Shown: piece by piece, positions 22,855 to 35,000 of the stretch
Layout: the number at the start of each line of letters is the position of its first letter
Numbering within the stretch: the stretch's first letter is position 1
Assembly: GCA_043228905.1 (NCBI GenBank)
Contig: JBHGNT010000004.1
Location: 3,906,001 to 3,970,000 of the forward strand
From: Azolla caroliniana
Taxonomy: Eukaryota > Polypodiophyta
Direction: 5' to 3'
DNA length: 64,000 bases
Notes under the pieces: generated by a model
Told to the model about the DNA's origin: nothing
Databases searched by the model: none
What the model saw: only the letters and a program-made list of their open reading frames with translations
Program-made: the position numbers and the translations under genes

Positions 22855-25026
22855 ATTTGGTAGCTCGATCTAGCCCATTCGCCTCATCGTGATCGTGTGT
22901 TGTGCTCCATGCCGACGACCAAGAACCGGCTCATCACTATTGTAGCTTCGCTACATAGCTCGCACTTGAAGAGAGAAGAAGAAGAAGAAGAAGAAGAATC
23001 GACATAATGAATACTCAAATGGGGAGCGCTCTCCCTACCGAGAAGTTGGATCGAAACAACTTCGCATCTTGGGAGTACAAGATGCACCAATACCTTGTCG
23101 GACAAGGCTATTAGAGCTACATCAAAGGAGCGCATGAAGACCGACCCGCCGAAGCGGCTCCCGGATACGCGACATGGGAGCAATCCGCAAGCCGCATGAT
23201 GTATTGTTTGGCGACATGTGTTCATGACCACATGCTCGATTACATTCGAGAAGCCAAGACGCCGAAGGAAGCATGGGAAAATCTACGAAAGATTTTCGCC
23301 GCCAACACGACTGTGAGGAAGCTTAAACTCCGCTAAGAGTTGAACAACATTCAACAAAGGGACATGTCCATCACGACATACACCTTGAAGATCAAGGAGC
23401 TTTGCGACTCGCTCGACTCAATAAGCATAAGTATAGATGATGATGAGATGGTGCAAATATGCCTCGGCGGCCTCGCACCACGGTTCGGCGCGATGTGAAC
23501 CGCCGTTCTAGCACGAGAGAAATCTCCCTTCTTCTTCGAGCTCCAATCAATGCTATTGGTCGAAGAAAACCACGTGCGTACAAGGAGCAATGAGTCGGAA
23601 GGCCACATGCTCTACACGCACTCTAATGGAGGAAGAGGACGCGGACGAGCGAGAGGCCGATTCAGCCAAGGACAAGGCGAACGAGGTCCGACCTACGACA
23701 ACAACTCCCAATTTCGGCCGCAAAACGGAGGCCAACAAGGAACCTTCGCAAGAAGGGGGGGCTTCCACTCCGGCCCGAGCCGTCTAAACGCAACCAAATG
23801 CGGATATTGCGGAAAGCTCGGCCACCACGAAGAAGAGTGCCGAAAGAAGATGCGTGAATCGGCTCCCACAAGCCGACAACTCACGAATTACGCACACAAC
23901 TCCGACTACGAAGATCGTGGCAGAATGTATGCGCACAACTCTGACCGTGGTGAAATGTACGGGCACAACTCCGACTACGAAGATCGTGGCGGAATGTATG
24001 GGCACAACTCCGACCGTGGCGGAATGTTCATGATGAAACATAGAGCAAACTCTATGTTGGCCGCTACCTCAACTAGTGCCCTCAATCCGGAGGACGTATG
24101 GTTTGTAGACTCCGGAGCCTCAAACCATATGACATCCCATAAAGAATGGTTTCTCGAACTTCGAGAGCCGTAGCGACCCGGTTATGTCGAAACCGGAGAT
24201 GACACTACGCACCCGATTCGGCACATCGGCAATGTCCCGTTCGGCGAAAGAGGTAAGCAAACATACATTAAAAATGTCTTGCATGTTCCCACCATCACGA
24301 AGAATTTGGTCTCGGTCGGCCAAATGGTTGAGTAAGGGATGCAAGTACGATTCGATCAAGAAGGGTGCATCATCGAAAAAGAAGGCCGAATCATCGCACG
24401 TGGAAGAAGAGAGGGCCAGATGTTCATTCTCGATTCGCACGAGATGAAATCCGCCATGTTCGCGAAAAGCACGAAAGCCGACTCCAACATAGAGCTATGG
24501 CATAAGCGAATCGGGCACATCAATCTCAACAAACTCAAAGCAATGAGATCGAAAGGAGTCGTTATCAGACTCTCGACATTCAAAGAGAAGGAGATTGAAG
24601 GTGTATGTGAAGCGTGCCAATTCGGCAAGCAACACCGACACCCATTCCCGAAGGAGCAGAATGTGAGCAAAGGCGTACTCGACGTAATTCATTCCAATGT
24701 ATGGGGTCCGGCCCAGACGTCGACATTCGGCGGATGCCGATATTACGTGCTCTTCATCGACGACTTTTCTAGGCACACTTGGATCTACCCGATGCGGCAA
24801 AAGAGCGAAGTGTTTGGACACTTCCAAAATTTCAAGAATGAAGTTGAGAAAGCCACGGGCCGACATGTACGATGCATTCGATCGGATGGCGGCAAGGAGT
24901 ACTTCTCGGACGATTTCACGACGTATCTCCGAAAGGAAGGAATTCGGTGAGAATTCACTTGCCGACACACTCCGCAACAAAACGGAGTAGCCAAGTGCAA
25001 AAATCGGCACATCCTCAAAGTAGCGT

Positions 25027-25975
25027 TGTCGTGAAGATCCGTCACTACGCGCGGATCATGAGGCGGAACCGCCGGGGTTCTGGACCAGAAGGATTTAGAG
25101 TCGATACAAGCTTTGGCGAGAAAGTACTTAAGATAGATTGGGAAAGAGAGAAGTTGAGATTACACGATCAATTTGATAACAAATTTCTTCCTCTTAATTT
25201 TCATAAAAAAAAACCGTGTTTTTTCTCCTTCCCCTTCTCTCTTTTATAGATGCTCTCATGCATATGATGCATGTGAGGGTACAAGACATGCATAAATTGC
25301 ATGTTTGCCATTTGGCGCTTATGTATTACATGTGGTGCATGATAACCACGTCACTCATTTTAGTTCTCATGTATGAGAATTTACATGTAAAAGTACAATG
25401 ATAGAAATATAATTTTAATTAAATAACATGGCTTAATGGTAAGCCATTTGACTCTTAACTTGGAGGTGCAAGGTTTGAATCCTTACTTGCCCTCCTTGTA
25501 TATGTAAATATGTATATATATTTTTATATTTATTTATCTAGTCGCCGGACGCCGCCGTCGGATCACCGTCGGATCACCGTCGTCGGTCCGGTTTTGGTTG
25601 GCAAAAACCCTTTACGAGTAGCTAGCCCACGTCCACTCTTAGTTCAAGTTACCTTGAACTCTTTATGCTCCACACATAGACACAAAGATAATATCTTTTG
25701 CTCCACCTTATATATGATGAGAGTTGTATTTGTCGTGCCTATGTGGGATATCTCACAATTTTCTCCTTTCCTTTTACAAACTTTATACCCTCATATCTTG
25801 ACATTTAGTTGTTCGTTTCTCGTGTAATAAAGTGCATTCGAAACCTCCATCATTTTGTACTTAGATATTAAATCTATTAAAAAAATTATCTTCACAATTA
25901 TTGTACTACGTGATTCATACTCGATTTCGTACGTTTTATAGGATTTTCACACTATTGCCGAAAATATTCACGACA
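25027..25975 (-). mobile_element. LTR-like element (TGTCGTGAA family) nested in copia-1
   Basis: A 949-base insertion with ends TGTCGTGAA and TTCACGACA, a 9-base inverted match that starts TG and ends CA. Flanks GCGT (25023-25026) and GCGC (25976-25979) fit a 4-bp target-site duplication with one C/T change. Removing it restores the copia frame as Val-Ala-Arg-Ala. Read on the minus strand it has a TATA box (CTATAAAAGAGAG, about 25240) and then a long leader, as a solo LTR would. A tRNA-like segment lies inside. A longer relative is at 60953-62667. It codes for no recognisable protein. A short-TIR DNA element is the alternative reading. Confidence 0.75.
25428..25492 (+). repeat. tRNA-derived segment (tRNA-Lys-like) inside the nested element
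   Basis: An A-box-like TGGCTTAATGG at 25429-25439 and a B-box-like GGTTTGAATCC at 25472-25482 are spaced as in a tRNA. Between them lies GACTCTTAACTT, resembling a Lys(CTT) anticodon arm. The acceptor stem is not intact, so this is not a functional tRNA gene. The same module is present in reverse in the 61 kb copy and more weakly at 20.4 kb. Confidence 0.6.
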
Positions 25976-28500
25976 GCGCGGGCCATGATGAACGAGAAGC
26001 ATATGCCCAAGTCATATTGGGCCGAAGCGGCAAATACGACCGTCTACCTAATGAACCGGTGCACAACATCCGGCGTGCACGAGGTCACTCCGCACGAAAG
26101 ATTCTTCGGAAAGAAGCCGAACCTATCACATGTTCGGATATTCAGCTCCATTACGTACGTGCACATCCCCGACGAGAAGCGTCAAAAGCTCGACCCGAAG
26201 TCGGAGAAATGTATCCTCGTAGGATACTCACTGGAGCAAAAGGGGTACAAGTGCTACAACCCCTCAACTCGAAAATCTCGGGTAAGTCGAGACGTCGTCT
26301 TTGACGAGTCTGCATCCTGGTACGCACCAGAGACAACTTCGACTCCGACCCTGCTCGACCCGGAATCCACCGAACAAGAGATAGAGGACGAAGATCACCT
26401 TACGTGCATGTTCGAAGAAAGTCCGATCACGACCCGATTGAGCGGACCACAAGAGCCTTTGAGCGATCAAAGCACATCACGGCCTAGCTCGAAGATGGAC
26501 AAAGGCAAGGCAAAAATGGTGAAATACGAAGACGATCGCTTCACCAACAATGAGTCAACTCACTCACTCGACAGTGAGTTCGGCGGTTTCGAGGTACCAA
26601 TTGGAGCAAAGAAAGCCCTCATCTCTGCAAATGAAAAGCTCCACCGATCCACTCGTAAAAAGAAGCCTGTAAGCCGATTCGGCTACAACGATTATATGGC
26701 GTACCATTACGCCTTTATGATGAAGGTAGCAACAATACGAGAGCCGGAAACCTTTTCGGAAGCCGCGAAGGACCCGCGATGGATCGCAACAATGAACAAG
26801 GAGATGCAGGCAGTACGGAAGAACGAGACGTGGGATCTTGTTCCCACCTCACCACACAAAAAGGCGATCGGATGCAGATGGATCTACAAAGTGAAGTACA
26901 ATGCGGACGGTTCCGTCAACCGCTACAAAGCTCGACTCGTAGCGAAAGGATACGCTCAGACACATGGTGTCGACTACGAAGAAACCTTTGCCCCGGTGGT
27001 AGAGATGACGACGGTGCAGATCGTAATTGCGATTGCCGTGGCGAAAGGGTGGCACCTCCACCAAATGGACGTCAAGAACGCCTTTCTACAAGGCGAATTA
27101 GAAGAGGAGGTCCACCCGGCTTCAACTCGAGCACCCATCCGAAAGTTGTATGCCGAATCAAGAAGCCACTCTACGGCCTCAAGCAAGCACCACGTGCTTG
27201 GCATTCGAAGATAACGCAATATCTTCATCAAATCGGCTTCCGTATGTCAAAATTAGACAACTCCCTCTACATACGTAGTGATTCTGCAAATCCGATCGTC
27301 ATCATTTTATATGTGGATGACCTAGTCATTGGAGGTGAGCATCTCATCGAAATCAATAAAGTCAAATCCCTCCTTTCCGACAAGTTCGAGATGATGGACA
27401 TGAAGGAGCTCCACTACTTCCTCAGCATCGAGGTAATTTGGACTCCGGTCGGATTCATGATCTCTCAATGGCACTACATCCTCAACTTGTTATACAAGTT
27501 CGGGATGGCTGAGTGCAAATCCGTGGCAACCCCGTTCGATCGTAATCTCAAACTAGATGCGAACTCCGGCACCAAAGCGTGTGAGCCGACTCAATATCAG
27601 CAACTCATCGGGAGTCTCATCTACCTCACGATCACACGACCCGATCTGAGTTATCCGGTCGGTCTCCTTAGCCAATTCATGCAAACACCGCGTGATACTC
27701 ACCTGGATTGCGCTAAGCGAGTTCTACGCTACGTGAGCGGCACAATGGATTGCGACATCCTCTACAAGACCGTGATGCCAATACAACTCAATGGGTACAC
27801 AGACGCCGATTGGGCCGACTACAAAGCTGATAGAAGATCAACCTCTGGATTTGTTTTCTCCCTCGGCAGCGGAGCAATATCCTGGAGTAGCAAGAAGCAG
27901 CCTACCGTTGCTCTTTCGAGTACGGAGGCGGAATACAGGGGTGTAGCCGTAACTGCGTGTGAAGCCGTATGGCTCAAGAGGATTTTGAAGGATCTAGGCG
28001 TACCCATCAAGGATCCGACTTCCCTTTACTGCGACAACATGAGCAATATCTATCTGGCTCGGAACCCGGTGTTCCACCTGCGGACAAAGCACATCGAAGT
28101 GCACTATCACTTCATCCGAGAGCATGTTCTGGCTAGCGATGTCAACCTACAACACATTAGCACCAATCTTCAAACAACCGACATCTTCACTAAAGCCTTA
28201 GGAGCCGACAAGCTATGGCAATTCATGACCGATCTCGGATTGACGATCCCTGACCTGCCAAGCTTGAGGGGGAGTACTAAAGACACTACGCAATAATGCA
28301 TGTATTCCACAACCACGCAATGAAGTAGCGAAGAGTCGATCTACCGCGCAAAGCCGCGAAGAAAGACGCAAGCCGAAGCACAGACTTCGCAACTATGCAC
28401 AACGCAAGCCGGAGCACGGATTCCGCAACTCCGCATAAAGCGAGTCGAAGCGGATTTTGGATACCGTATGAAACCGACCCAACTTGAGCTTGAGAGGTCA

Positions 28501-28798
28501 TGTTGAGAATCAAGCTCAACTTGGTCTAGTGTGTGAACTCACCTTGAGAGTGAAGAGACACTCAAACGGTCAAGAGTCACCATTATGTCACCACTTTGTA
28601 TTCTAGCATTTAGTATGAGTCATAGAATCATATTCTATGACACATAACTTATGAGCTTTCACATTCCCCATGCTCCATGAGGCTTGTAGTTAATGAAGAG
28701 AGAGGGTGACTACGTAAAGCACCCTCCTCCCACCTTGTACAATGTTGAGTCTTTCTCCTTTGCTAATATACTTTTAACCTTGCGTATACTCTCTCTCT

Positions 28799-28830
<32 letters not shown>

Positions 28831-28878
28831 ACTCACACCTCTTCCACTTCACAAGAATCCATCTCTTGATTCTTTACA
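28501..28878 (+). repeat. 3' LTR of copia-1
   Basis: Begins TGTTGAGAATCAAGC and ends GATTCTTTACA. It is followed by the GAGTC target-site duplication at 28879-28883. About 14 bases shorter than the 5' LTR, almost wholly in the CT/CA run. Confidence 0.95.
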
Positions 28879-28883
28879 GAGTC

Positions 28884-30660
28884 TATGGTACAAATGGAGT
28901 ACGAGAAATGGGTTCATAGTTGACGGTCACCATGGAGTAGCATAACATGTATTTAGGTTGAAAGAAAAATGAAATTGGCGGGTTCTACAAATGCATTTTT
29001 TTGGTACCCTTCCTTACAAAAGTTGCCTTTATATTAACTAGTTTTATAATTCATTCAAAGGTTCCCCTTGCCATAAGATCATCGTAGATATAGAAGGAAC
29101 CACAAGGGATGATCATGAATTAGTAAGTAATAATTATTTACGAGTTTGTATAGTTCCTTCCACATATGAAATCAAGCAATATTTATAAATTATCATGTAT
29201 GATGCAACATTTCAATATTTGCCAACGTAGAAACGAATTATTATTAAGTTACAAAATTTCCAAACGAAGTTATTGATCGTTGATTCTTCAAGCAAAGAAA
29301 CCAACAAAGGAAATTCACATGTCATGAATCTTACAACTATTTTAAATTCTTGTATATGGGAACATACATATGTACCCATCAAGGTTAACCAAAATCAAGA
29401 TAAATAGTGGAATTCCTCTAAGACTATTCTTAGTTGTATACATCACATAAACAACAAATATATTATCCCTATGATTTAATGAGTATTTATCTTTCAACTT
29501 TTCAAATCCTCTTTTAAAACACACTAAAGCCCAAAAAGTGTGACTTTTCAAAGGTAATAATTCAAAAAAGCTATTATGGTGCGCAATCGATATCCTACCT
29601 ACAAATATGATGAGTGAATGTATGGTCAGGTACCAAGAAAGAGATAGGTGCGCTTGAGCTCAATTGATTTATTATGTCACAAGTTATCTTAATAAAACAT
29701 TAGGTTGTCTCAAATTTTTTTGAAGTTTGAGACCCCTTTACTATATAATCCAAGTATTCACCTAGGGTTCAGATAATAATAAAAAATTATACATGCACGC
29801 ACACATATACTGGCGTTAAGCTAAAGCTTCCTTTCTCACCATAGATGATTGTAGTTTGCATTATTGTTTCATTTTAACAAACAAAAAGTAAAACTTGATT
29901 GAAATGTTGCTCGAAGCTGGCTATTTATTTTATGTAAAGGGAAGACTTTGCATTTATTTTGGAATCGCCAAACTTCCAATGAAATCCTACAAACAAAATG
30001 TACATACATGCAGGAGGGGGGAAGCGAGACAATGAAGATGAAATGACGATTATCATTTATATGATTCAATGAGAGATAAGAGCGAACCGTAGATGTTCAA
30101 CAAGTTCTCGGGGGGTGTATGAATGTGATCGTATGCAATGGTAGAATGGTTTCATCATCTTCGTATCCTTCTTTTGCTTCTTCTTCCGATAAGCACTAAT
30201 GTGAATCACGTGTGCGAATTGTGATCTAGGATGTTGTCTTCGACAATCGTGATATCACTGGAGAACCGAGGTTTCCGTCAGTCCCAACACAACATGAAGA
30301 ATTGTCCATGTTTCATCCATGGCTCCGAACTCTGAGTGTGTATGTACATATATGTGTTGTGACACGTGTGTATGTGTATGTGTGTGTGTTGTGTGTATGT
30401 ATGTGTATGGTCCATGTATGGTGTATGTGTATTGATGTGACATGCCCTGTGCCCAGCTCATAGTGAGGCTTCTATGTATGTGTCATCAGTTGACACAACC
30501 CCTTCACCCAATTGAAGGAGATGGGCAGGAGAAGATGGAAGATTGGCTATGCATGTTTTGCCTGCAGGGAGGAAGCAAAAAGGAAAGGCTGCTAAAAAGG
30601 TGTGCGTAAATTTTAAATAAACCTTGGGGACACAGTTGAAGAAGCACTGTTTAAAGGACC
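28884..30660. other. Intergenic DNA without recognised gene
   Basis: AT-rich sequence with scattered short open frames and a TGTG microsatellite around 30340-30435. The sequence just after copia-1 (TGGAGTACGAGAAATGGGTTC) resembles 63677-63696 (GGAGCATGAGAAATGGGTTC), so this flank is itself an old dispersed repeat. Confidence 0.45.
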
Positions 30661-30696
30661 CAAATGTATGGGATGGTCATGTGTCATGAAGTTATG

Positions 30697-30880
30697 GCAT
30701 CTCTTTGTGAGGTTGCAGCAAAACAAGAAATGCCTTCTCTCTTTTTGTATATGTATGTGCGTATACATTTGTATATACATACATATACATGGCATCTCTT
30801 TATGAGGTTGCAACAAAACAAGAAATGTCTTCTCTCTTTGTGTATATGTATGTGTTTATACGTATACATATATGTATATC
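30697..30880. repeat. About 92-bp tandem duplication
   Basis: GGCATCTCTTT.TGAGGTTGCA.CAAAACAAGAAATG.CTTCTCTCTTT recurs at about 30697 and 30789, each followed by a TATG-rich tail. Non-coding. Confidence 0.8.
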
Positions 30881-30894
30881 GTAAATACATACAA

Positions 30895-30960
30895 GTATAA
30901 GTATAAGTATAAGTATAAGTATAAGTATAGGTATAGGTATAGGTATAGGTATAGGTATAG

Positions 30961-31044
<84 letters not shown>

Positions 31045-31203
31045 AAGTATAAGTATAAGTATAAGTATAAGTATAAGTATAAGTATAAGTATAAGTATAA
31101 GTATAAGTATAAGTATAGGTATAGGTATAGGTATAGGTATAGGTATAGGTATAGGTATATGTATAGGTATAGGTATATGTATATGTATATGTATATGTAT
31201 ATA
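30895..31203. repeat. Hexanucleotide minisatellite in homogeneous blocks
   Basis: About 50 tandem six-base units occur in blocks: AAGTAT (30895-30925), AGGTAT (to about 30965), ATGTAT (to about 31045), AAGTAT again (to about 31110), AGGTAT again, then ATGTAT. Only the second base of the unit changes between blocks. The long open frames across it are a trivial result of a six-base repeat without stop codons. Confidence 0.92.
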
Positions 31204-31327
31204 CGTATATGAATTCGAGAAACTGAATGAATGATGCTAGTATTATAGGTATAGGTATAGGTATATATATATGTATGTATATACGTATATGAATTCGAGA
31301 ACCTGAATGAATGATGCTAGTATTATA
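31202..31327. repeat. Tandem duplication at the minisatellite edge
   Basis: ACGTATATGAATTCGAGAA.CTGAATGAATGATGCTAGTATTAT appears at about 31203-31246 and again at about 31283-31326. Short AGGTAT units lie between the two. It shows that slippage or unequal exchange extended beyond the hexamer array. Confidence 0.85.
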
Positions 31328-31593
31328 TGAAGTCAAGCTGCCACCCCTGAAGGAAAAGCTACGAAATAGACTTAATCTCACAATAGCTGGTGCCACAAAT
31401 ATGCCATTTTCTTTTTATTACTGAAACAATGAGGCATATTAAGAGGAGAACTGAAAAAGCTTATATGGAGAGGGACAAAGAGTGCATTCCTCTCGTTCAT
31501 GAGTGTAGTTTTGAGGTATGGAAGTACATAGTTTTACATTTATCGATTCATGGAGATCTTGATTAGTGTAGTTTCAAGAGTTTTGATAGAGGG

Positions 31594-31832
31594 CATCTAG
31601 TTAAAAAAATCTGAGACAACTTGATGTTTTTGTATGAATAGTTGAAATGATATTTATAGGAAATAATGTGTTAAATATGCAAAGGGTGTTATCCCCATGA
31701 AGCCATTCCTCCATCTAGTTAAAAAAATCTGAGCCAACTTGATGTTTTTGTATGAATAGCTGAAATGATATTTATAGGAAATAATGTGTTTAAATATGCA
31801 AAGGGTGTTATCCCCATGAAGCCATTCCTCCA
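31594..31832. repeat. 118-bp tandem duplication
   Basis: CATCTAGTTAAAAAAATCTG begins at 31594 and again at 31712. The copies continue through ATAGGAAATAATGTGTT and GTTATCCCCATGAAGCCATT with very few differences, so the duplication is recent. Confidence 0.9.
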
Positions 31833-32000
31833 CAACAACTACTGCAGAGGGATGAGGTTTAGCTTTTATCAAGGCTAGCCTAAGTAAGCTTGTTAAGAAA
31901 GAATCCTTTCCAGAAAGCTCAATGCAATAAAATTACAACCATAATCAAAATCGAAGGTATTTATATATGTATACTTTTATCAGTTGGATCCATGAAATAA

Positions 32001-35000
32001 TTATTTAGGGGGCTGTTGATGTTTAGTTCGTGGTGGCATCCCGCGTACCAAGTTTGTGAACCCAAATAAGCTTAGTTTTCCATCATTATGTCTCACCCAA
32101 TCATGCAGAATAACATGAGCAGGAATTGACGACGGGATTCCAAGCTCCTGAACAGAATATAAGAAAATTAAAATGGAAATTGAATCACAATTCACCTCTT
32201 TGCTTCAACCAATAGAACGAGCTATGAAAGAGAGAATGGATAATAGAAAGAGAGATAGATATATTCATCTTCGCAGTAGAGAAAGTACTCACTCGAGCAA
32301 GATCTTCAATCAGCACAACTCGGTTTCCTTCTTTCTCAAAGATCTGGTAAGCTTTTTTCGCTTGCTCTTCCCATGTATCAAGACCTTCGAGTTGTGGAAC
32401 GCTTGTAGCTGCTGCACAAAACTCTTGAAAGTCCATCTTTTTCGATTGAGCTGCATCAATCTGGCCACAGAAACTCATGCCTTAGCTCTGTAATGGAGTT
32501 AGTAATGACAAGAACAACAAGGCTATATTCAACCTTATGAACTATCACATGAAGCACATCTTTCATTTTCTGGATTGATGTTATTGGTGATTGTTATATG
32601 CTGAGATTTCAGTTTAGTTGCAGTGGGATATTGTATGTTCTTTTATTGTATTATGCAATACCATTTATGAAGAGACAAGAGATTACATACAGGAGCAATC
32701 ATGTCAAATATCTTGGAGGCTTTCATTGTCTCGGTTGCATTTTTAGTTAGGACCTGTGAGGGAAGTATACCTTTCTATTAGATGTCAAAAGAAAGGAATG
32801 GAAAATAAACATTTGAAGCTAAATAAAATAAAGGGTTACTCACTGATCTGAAATTCTCCAAAGATATCTTGCCATTTTTTACTGGTCCCAACATTGTGAA
32901 TTGAGCTTGTAGGTAGAATAGCTGATCTTCTGATAATGTCTTTGCTAATGCCTGAAATTAAATTTCCAAAATGTTTTTCATGCAAGTCTTTCTTCGTGGG
33001 AATACTTTTTACTATTACCAGTTTATCATGTGGCCAATGAGGCAGAATTGTCCTAGAAATTATCTGGGAAGAAATCTCTCTTTTTTTATCCTTTTTCCAC
33101 TAATGTGAATGCATCTCACTCTGAAATGGCACAAGATAGAGTTTGATAATCTAGTTTGGAAATTAGGATATTCATCCAATATTCACACAATGATCAAAAC
33201 CTTGGAATTGCCAACCTAATAAATATTCTGTTTTTGCTATCAACCACATTATGGGCAATTGTCTCCCAAGACTATAAAAAACTAGCATAGAGTTCAGAAA
33301 GGAGATGTTAAGTTTGTGCTGCTTTATATGAGTAAAAGTGTATTTTGAGAGAACGCCGTCAGTTTAGATCACTGTCACACATTTGTTTGCATGCGGTTGT
33401 GGTTTGTAATTGGATGTTATTTCTAAGTTCTTACCAAATTTTGTGAAACATAACAATGGATTCTGCCTTCACCACATGAAAATTTTCGCATATGTAAGTT
33501 TTTTCCAATTATTTGAAGTGTAGTACTAATTCTTAATGACTTGTCTGAAATATAGCAGTGAAGTTCCTTTTTTCTTGATCGCATTACATATTGGTCTTGT
33601 TTAGGCTATATTAGAAATTTAAGTTCCAATTCTTGTTGAAATACAGCAAAAGATTTTTCTCTTTTTTTTTCTCCTAATCACATTAAACATTTTTTTGATC
33701 ATGTGTAAAACGTGCTTACCTTCAAAGCTGCACGCCGTATAATGGATGATCTGAGGTAGGACTTCATTAGCCTGAATACTAATATATCAAGAGGAACTTT
33801 GTGCAGTCCACGTAGCCAAGGATGAGCTGACACAATGGTGGAAACAACCTATCTTTACTCCTTGAAACATCAACAAAAACCCAAAATAATCTCTTCCCTT
33901 TTTAAACATGTTCCATCAAAGGAAATAGGAGCACTGTACATACTTAATGCTTGAGCAGCAGATATTCTTCTATGTCGATCCTTTGTTAGAAGCCTCTTAA
34001 CAAAGTCTTTTGCATCGTCAGATATTGATGGCCATGGTGCTACATCAAGAGGTGGATCCGACTTCAATACCGATCTGAATATTCCAGATTCTGTGCGTGC
34101 CCAAAATGGCCGACTTCCACTCAATAGAATGTAAGTTATAACTCCCACACTCCATATATCCGCTTCTAAACTGTATGATCTGTGAAGAACCTCTGGTGCC
34201 ACATAGTATGCACTTCCAACGATGTCGTTTAGTCTTTCATCTGTAATGAATCAAGAGTGTCATATATGATTTCAAGCATTTGCCATCATGATACACAAAC
34301 TTCCAACATTTTTCTTTGTTGATGTTTTCATGTACCTGGTCTGACAAAATCCGATAGTCCAAAATCAATGGCCTTAAGCAGGGCATTATCATCATTACTT
34401 GTGAAGAGAAAATTCTGATACAACACCATATTCATGCTGATTATGAAGTTTCTTTTGAAATTTTAAGGCACTAATGAACGACCCATGCACAAATAAGAAA
34501 TACCTCTGGTTTTAAGTCGCGATGCACGACTCCCTGAAAGTGGCAAAAGGATATCACACTCAGAATTTGCACTACAACAGCCTTTGCTTCCTCCTCTGAG
34601 TACTTTCCACCTCTACAATAATCCATGGCAATTTACATTTGAAAAAAACTAAATCTAGAGATAGTAAAGGAAACTAGTGATGGCAAAAACAGTAATATAT
34701 ACCTTGAAAGCAATCTGTCCAGCAACTCACCACCCTCACACAACCTGTGAAAACTTACAAATCAAATCCAAATCTAGCAACACATACCTCAGTTCCCCAC
34801 TCATCCTATAATTATTGGCTCTTTAGAACTTACATAATGATTATAATGTCAAGAAAATGAACTCACTCCATAACTATATACACATTCGTGGTGTCTTCAC
34901 ATGCATCATGGAACTTCACGAGATTCGGGTGCCCAGAAAGTGCCTTTAGTATTTTAACCTCTCTTTTTACATCTTCAATGGCAATGGCTGTTGTCATCTG

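Larger units (their letters stand above)
23007..28296 (+). pseudogene. Copia-1 gag-pol polyprotein, disabled by nonsense changes, an insertion and a frameshift
   Basis: One frame runs from ATG 23007 to the nested insertion. It encodes gag (LDRNNFASWEYKMHQYL), a zinc knuckle CGYCGKLGHHEEEC near 23799, protease WFVDSGASNHM near 24100, and integrase with an HHCC module and DDFSRHTW. It is broken by six in-frame stops: 23112 TAG, 23334 TAA, 23496 TGA, 24171 TAG, 24333 TAA and 24948 TGA. After the nested element (25027-25975) the frame resumes as [18 protein letters not shown], then reverse transcriptase ([32 protein letters not shown]). A small deletion near 27110 shifts the frame. The rest continues to 28296 with RT motif YVDDLVIGG and RNase H (YTDADWAD, STEAEYRG). 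Two integrase catalytic residues look altered: Asp to Asn at 24696 and Glu to Lys at 24993. The copy cannot make its own proteins. Confidence 0.93.
22450..28878 (+). mobile_element. Ty1/copia LTR retrotransposon (copia-1) with a nested insertion
   Basis: A complete element of 6429 bases, 5480 without the nested insertion at 25027-25975. It has LTRs at 22450-22841 and 28501-28878 (TG...CA), a 5-bp GAGTC target-site duplication, and a primer-binding site TGGTATCAGAGTG right after the left LTR, complementary to initiator tRNA-Met. Gene order GAG-PR-IN-RT-RH defines Ty1/copia. The LTRs differ at about three substitutions (22.6 kb T vs C, A vs G, T vs C) plus CT/CA-repeat length, so insertion was recent. 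The coding region is disabled (see its own entry). A G-rich PPT-like motif GAGGGGGAGT lies at about 28267, 235 bases before the LTR. A weaker AGCTTGAGAGGTCA directly abuts the LTR. Confidence 0.96.

Noticed and set aside
25428-25492. Functional tRNA gene
   Set aside because: Box-like words are present but no acceptor stem pairs and the B box is mutated. Called a tRNA-derived repeat instead.
30895-31203. Regular repeats that might suggest a CRISPR-like array
   Set aside because: Six-base units without unique spacers, in a eukaryotic context. This is a minisatellite.
30800-31396. Long open frames giving Tyr-Thr / Ile-Ser / Tyr-Met dipeptide proteins
   Set aside because: They are translations of the stop-free hexamer minisatellite on both strands, not genes.
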